A stretch of 17,651 nt of DNA. It comes from Caryophanales bacterium UBA6769 (GTDB lineage Bacteria > Bacillota > Bacilli > Bacillales > UBA6769). The notes beneath the pieces were generated by a model. It saw only the letters and a program-made list of their open reading frames with translations. It made no database searches and was not told where the DNA came from. Below are positions 15,251 through 17,651 of this stretch, one piece after another. The stretch is taken from NCBI GenBank assembly GCA_002453275.1, contig DKGN01000138.1, positions 1 through 17,651 on the forward strand, written 5' to 3'. The translations under genes and the position numbers were made by a program. The stretch's first letter is position 1; each line of letters begins with the position of its first letter.

Positions 15251-15277
15251 GCGTGAGTACAACTCACGCACTTTTTT
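15251..15277 (+). terminator. Orphan hairpin terminator upstream of the dehydrogenase gene
   Basis: GCGTGAGT (15251-15258) pairs perfectly with ACTCACGC (15262-15269) across a three-base loop, followed by AC and six T residues. No gene on the plus strand precedes it. It may end a short RNA starting after TTGACT 15172 / TATTAA 15197 or act as a leader attenuator. Confidence 0.75.
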
Positions 15278-15292
15278 GTACAATGATTATAA
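15278..15292 (+). promoter_or_regulatory. Per-box-like operator before the D-2-hydroxyacid dehydrogenase gene
   Basis: GTACAAT-G-ATTATAA matches 12 of the 14 specified bases of the 7-1-7 Per box (TTATAAT-N-ATTATAA). It starts immediately after the terminator T-run and 59 bases before the GTG. It fits Per better than the Fur consensus. Confidence 0.5.
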
Positions 15293-15350
15293 AAGGTAAT
15301 TAGTGTAAAGTAGACAAGTCTTCTTTACAAAATTTGAAAGAGGTGTACAA

Positions 15351-16298
15351 GTGAACATCATTTCATCCGCAAAAATCAACGAAGCTATTCAAAAACAAAT
15401 GATGCAAAAACATCCAGAAATCACTTTTCACTTTTGTGAAAATATAGTTGAAGCTGAGCAATTTTTGCCTCAAGTAGACGTACTTCTTACATATGGTACA
15501 GACGTGAGTGAAGAACATTTGCAAAAAGCACCAAACCTTAAATGGATTATGGTCATGTCTGCTGGAGTTGAACAACTACCCATTGAGGAAATTTTGAAAA
15601 GGGATATTTTTGTTACAAATTCACGAGGGATCCATGCGATCCCGATGGCAGAATATACGATTGCAATGATGCTTCATGTTGCTAGGCAAACACCAAAACT
15701 AATGCAAAATCAAAGTAAGCGAGTGTGGGAACGACTAAGAATGGAGGAAATTTACGGTAAAACAATTGGTATCGTAGGGACTGGAGCAATCGGTGAAGAG
15801 ATCGCTCGGCTTGCAAAAGCTTTTCAGATGAAAACCCTTGGCTACAATCGAACGGGACGGAGTGTTCATCATTTTGATGAGATTTATCATGGTGAACAGT
15901 TAGAAATCATGTTAAATCAAGCTGATTTTATTGTTTCTGTTTTGCCTGGTACGAAGAGTACAGAAAACTTATTTGGAGAAACTCAATTTAAGGCAATGAA
16001 AGATAGTGCCGTTTTTATCAATATTGGTCGTGGATTATCAATAAATGAGCACGACTTAGTGAAAGCATTACAGACGAAAACCATTCAACATGCTGTGCTT
16101 GATGTATTTAAAAATGAACCACTTGCAAAAGATTCGCCTTTTTGGGAGCTTGATAATGTAACGATTACACCACATCTCTCTGGTGTATCACCAGCGTACC
16201 AACAACGCGTTTTTGAAATTTTCGAACATAACTTGCAAGTCTTTATGGGGGAGACAGGGCAATATATTAATAAGGTTAACATGAGGAAAGGTTATTAA
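15351..16298 (+). CDS. D-2-hydroxyacid dehydrogenase (NAD(P)-dependent)
   Basis: A 315-residue member of the D-isomer-specific 2-hydroxyacid dehydrogenase family. Order of features: an N-terminal substrate domain with LLTYGTDVSEEHL and IMVMSAGVEQLP; the Rossmann motif G143-T-G145-A-I-G148; catalytic R227 (NIGRG), E256 (NEPL) and H275 (PHLSG), which together form the Arg-Glu-His set. It reduces 2-keto acids to D-2-hydroxy acids or the reverse; phosphoglycerate, glyoxylate and aromatic keto acids are all handled by relatives, and the sequence does not decide. Start is GTG with AGAGG seven to eight bases upstream. It is divergent from gsaB and lies just before perR. A Per-box-like site suggests peroxide-linked control. 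Confidence 0.9.
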   Translation: MNIISSAKINEAIQKQMMQKHPEITFHFCENIVEAEQFLPQVDVLLTYGTDVSEEHLQKAPNLKWIMVMSAGVEQLPIEEILKRDIFVTNSRGIHAIPMAEYTIAMMLHVARQTPKLMQNQSKRVWERLRMEEIYGKTIGIVGTGAIGEEIARLAKAFQMKTLGYNRTGRSVHHFDEIYHGEQLEIMLNQADFIVSVLPGTKSTENLFGETQFKAMKDSAVFINIGRGLSINEHDLVKALQTKTIQHAVLDVFKNEPLAKDSPFWELDNVTITPHLSGVSPAYQQRVFEIFEHNLQVFMGETGQYINKVNMRKGY

Positions 16299-16344
16299 TT
16301 TTTAGAACAATGATTGCAAAATTTCTTTTAAAAAGGTAAACTAT

Positions 16345-16359
16345 TTATAAAGATTATAA
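16345..16359 (+). promoter_or_regulatory. Per box in the perR promoter
   Basis: TTATAAA-G-ATTATAA matches 13 of the 14 specified bases of the 7-1-7 Per box. It overlaps a perfect TATAAT at 16355-16360, so a bound repressor would block RNA polymerase. The -35 region is weak. A looser site (GAACAATGATTGCAA, 16305-16319, 9 of 14) lies upstream. Confidence 0.85.
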
Positions 16360-16395
16360 TTAAAGAACGTATTTAAGAAAGAGAGGTGCATGACG

Positions 16396-16833
16396 ATGGC
16401 ATCACTTAATGAAGCGGTTGACAAGCTTAAAAGCGCAGGGGTACGCATTACACCGCAGCGTCATGCGATATTAGAATTTCTTATTGAATCGATGTCACAT
16501 CCAACAGCTGATGAAATTTATAAAGCATTAGAAGGTAAATTTCCTAATATGAGTGTTGCAACAGTTTATAATAACTTGCGTGTATTTAAAGACGTCGGAC
16601 TCGTAAATGAAATGACGTTTGGAGATGCATCAAGTCGATTTGATTATGTAACGACTGACCACTATCACATTATTTGTGAAAAATGTGGTCAAGTGGAAGA
16701 TTTTCAGTACCCTGGTTTGAATGAAGTGGAATCAATTGCTGAACATGTGACTGGATTTAAAGTTGGTAATCATCGCATGGAAGTGTATGGAGTTTGTCCC
16801 ACTTGTCAAAAGCAAAAAGTCTCGAGTTATTAA
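16396..16833 (+). CDS. perR: Peroxide-responsive transcriptional repressor PerR
   Basis: A 145-residue Fur-family repressor that senses hydrogen peroxide by metal-catalysed oxidation of its histidines. The N-terminal winged helix includes GVRITPQRHAILEFL and the recognition segment NMSVATVYNNLRVF. The regulatory Fe/Mn site is complete: H35, D83, H89, H91 and D102. The structural zinc site is complete: C94-x2-C97 and C134-x2-C137. Sensing residues equivalent to B. subtilis H37 and H91 are thus present. ATG 16396 is chosen over ATG 16390 because the ribosome site AGAGG (16382-16386) is nine bases from the former and three from the latter. A Per box in the promoter indicates autorepression. A terminator shared with ygzB follows. 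The regulon probably includes catalase, haem and iron-storage genes outside the window. Confidence 0.96.
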   Translation: MASLNEAVDKLKSAGVRITPQRHAILEFLIESMSHPTADEIYKALEGKFPNMSVATVYNNLRVFKDVGLVNEMTFGDASSRFDYVTTDHYHIICEKCGQVEDFQYPGLNEVESIAEHVTGFKVGNHRMEVYGVCPTCQKQKVSSY

Positions 16834-16841
16834 AAATAGAG

Positions 16842-16881
16842 AAAAAAGCTGGGAGACGGTTTTTCGTCCTCAGCTTTTTTT
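16842..16881. terminator. Bidirectional terminator between perR and ygzB
   Basis: AAAAAAGCTG (16842-16851) pairs with CAGCTTTTTT (16871-16880). An inner stem GACG/CGTC (16855-16858 with 16865-16868) is separated from it by a bulge. The A-run and T-run flanks let it stop transcription from both convergent genes. Confidence 0.9.
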
Positions 16882-16883
16882 GT

Positions 16884-17243
16884 TTATTCGATATATCCTT
16901 TTTGCTGGTTATATTTTTCATCAAATTCTTTTCCTTCGAGTTCTGGGTCAAGTGTTAGTGGCTCTTTACAGTACATACATGCATCGACCCGCCCAAGCAT
17001 TTTTGTTATCTTATTACATGAAGGGCAAGTAACTTGTACTGCTCGGGTTGATAATAGACCAATCCAAGCGTAGACGAGTGCACTAGATAACACCGCCAAA
17101 AACCCAACAATCATAAAGATAGACATGACAAGCATCGAAGTACGGAAAAAGATGCCAACATACATAATGATAATTCCGATGAAAATTAGAGCCAATGCAA
17201 AGGTTCTAATTTTATTTATTTTGTTTTTATACTTTATAGACAC
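16884..17243 (-). CDS. ygzB: YgzB family membrane protein (UPF0295) with zinc ribbon
   Basis: A 119-residue protein. A basic N-terminus (MSIKYKNKINKIRT) precedes two membrane spans at about residues 14-34 and 38-62. They are followed by a short zinc-ribbon-like segment with C73-P-S-C76 and C89-M-Y-C92, and an acidic tail (LDPELEGKEFDEKY). This is the YgzB/UPF0295 layout of Bacillus, with the usual length near 117. Function is unknown. The start is GTG at 17243, with AGGAGG seven bases upstream. The gene is convergent with perR, a conserved neighbourhood in B. subtilis, and shares its terminator. Confidence 0.92.
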   Translation of the reverse strand: MSIKYKNKINKIRTFALALIFIGIIIMYVGIFFRTSMLVMSIFMIVGFLAVLSSALVYAWIGLLSTRAVQVTCPSCNKITKMLGRVDACMYCKEPLTLDPELEGKEFDEKYNQQKGYIE

Positions 17244-17492
17244 AAGTTTGCCTCCTACAACGTTGTAATAGCTTAATCATTTCTACTTGAGTATAGCATA
17301 TCTATTTCACATCTTTACAATGAAGTATGAAAAGCTGTTGAAATATTTAGGGTTCTAAATCCCAGGTAATACTTTCAACATAAAGAGCGGATTCAATCAC
17401 TCGAAAGGTATCATTAAATTTCCCTACATTATATAGTGGTATTTATTTTAAAACTAATTTATTGTAAGACTATTCTAAAAGAAAAAATAGAG
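17244..17492. other. Gene-free stretch between ygzB and the rrn promoters
   Basis: Apart from the ygzB ribosome site at its left end, I see no coding region, tRNA or strong hairpin. The composition is AT-rich near 17415-17490, upstream of the first rrn promoter, which would suit an UP-element-like role. A ygxA-like gene, which I recall at this point in B. subtilis, is absent. Confidence 0.5.
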
Positions 17493-17521
17493 TTGACGGT
17501 GCGTCATGAGCGTGTTATAGT
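17493..17521 (+). promoter_or_regulatory. rRNA operon promoter P1
   Basis: TTGACG (17493-17498), a 17-base spacer, and TATAGT (17516-17521): 5/6 and 5/6 matches. The AT-rich stretch just upstream fits an UP element. After the start there is a GTCGCCGC...GCGG hairpin (17530-17545). Confidence 0.8.
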
Positions 17522-17576
17522 AAGAAATGTCGCCGCAAAAAGCGGTCGTTGTCACAGAGAGAAGTTGAAACAATTG

Positions 17577-17606
17577 TTGACAATGCGAAGCATTTTATGC
17601 TACAAT
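17577..17606 (+). promoter_or_regulatory. rRNA operon promoter P2
   Basis: A perfect TTGACA (17577-17582), an 18-base spacer, and TACAAT (17601-17606) preceded by TGC, an extended -10. The transcript would begin with a GTCGC/GCGAC hairpin (17613-17630), as in Bacillus rrn leaders. The 16S gene itself lies outside the window, so the operon identity is inferred from tandem promoters, leader and position after perR-ygzB. Confidence 0.85.
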
Positions 17607-17651
17607 ATAAAAGTCGCCCTAAGGAGCGACGTAGTCAAGAAAGGCTTATAG

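Larger units (their letters stand above)
15036..15350. other. Gene-free divergent interval between gsaB and the dehydrogenase gene
   Basis: 315 bases with no supported coding region. On the minus side TATAGA-like sequence near 15062-15067 may be the gsaB -10 box, though its -35 is poor. On the plus side there is a TTGACT (15172-15177), an isolated terminator hairpin (15251-15277) and a Per-box-like palindrome (15278-15292) before the dehydrogenase ribosome site AGAGGTG (15339-15345). I recognise no known riboswitch class. Confidence 0.6.

Noticed and set aside
17350..17363. GGGTTCTAAATCCC, which looks like a tRNA T-arm
   Set aside because: The loop is eight rather than seven bases, and no acceptor, D or anticodon arm can be found around it.
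17436..17651. An open frame running off the right edge
   Set aside because: It covers the tandem rrn promoters and leader, has no ribosome site and no protein-like composition.
1..17651. Mobile elements, CRISPR arrays, prophage or defence genes
   Set aside because: I found no transposase, integrase, direct-repeat array or phage-like gene on either strand; the region is mostly conserved chromosomal genes.

Overview
This window is from the chromosome of a low-GC, endospore-forming Firmicute of the Bacillaceae. A gamma-type small acid-soluble spore protein gene points to sporulation. The backbone yfhF, recX, yfhH, yfhP, mutY, fabL, sspE, ntdP(ygaC), ygaD, ygaE, gsaB, perR, ygzB and then rrn promoters follows the yfh/yga region of Bacillus subtilis as I recall it. 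Strong GGAGG-type ribosome sites and TTGACA/TATAAT-like promoters agree. I cannot fix the genus.

Layout. Bases 1-1179 (minus strand): the N-terminal part of a DMT/EamA transporter cut by the window edge, then the NAD(P)-fold epimerase-like gene yfhF. Bases 1242-3403 (plus): an L-2-hydroxyglutarate oxidase gene translationally coupled to a second EamA transporter; this pair sits inside the yfhF-recX interval. Bases 3532-4664 (plus): recX and yfhH. Bases 4681-5673 (minus): yfhP, a membrane-bound metal-dependent hydrolase-like protein. It is divergent from mutY, an extra SDR reductase, fabL and sspE (5770-8824), which end at a strong terminator. Bases 8832-9513: ntdP. Bases 9588-11395: the ABC exporter ygaD, which appears to start at a CTG codon. 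Bases 11520-12510: two small membrane proteins of unknown function. Bases 12546-15035 (minus): ygaE (aromatic acid exporter-like) and gsaB (glutamate-1-semialdehyde aminotransferase). Bases 15036-15350: a gene-free stretch with an orphan hairpin terminator and a Per-box-like site, leading into a D-2-hydroxyacid dehydrogenase. Bases 16345-16833: perR with its own Per box, convergent with ygzB. The last 160 bases hold tandem sigma-A promoters typical of a ribosomal RNA operon, whose genes lie beyond the window.

Together the genes cover DNA maintenance (recX, mutY), fatty-acid elongation (fabL), nucleotide-pool control (ntdP), haem precursor synthesis (gsaB), peroxide sensing (perR), spore packaging (sspE) and small-molecule transport. 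I see no phage, insertion sequence, CRISPR array or defence island. The points most worth checking are the CTG start of ygaD, the Per-box-like site before the dehydrogenase, the orphan terminator beside it, the extra SDR between mutY and fabL, and a possible hairpin hiding the sspE ribosome-binding site.
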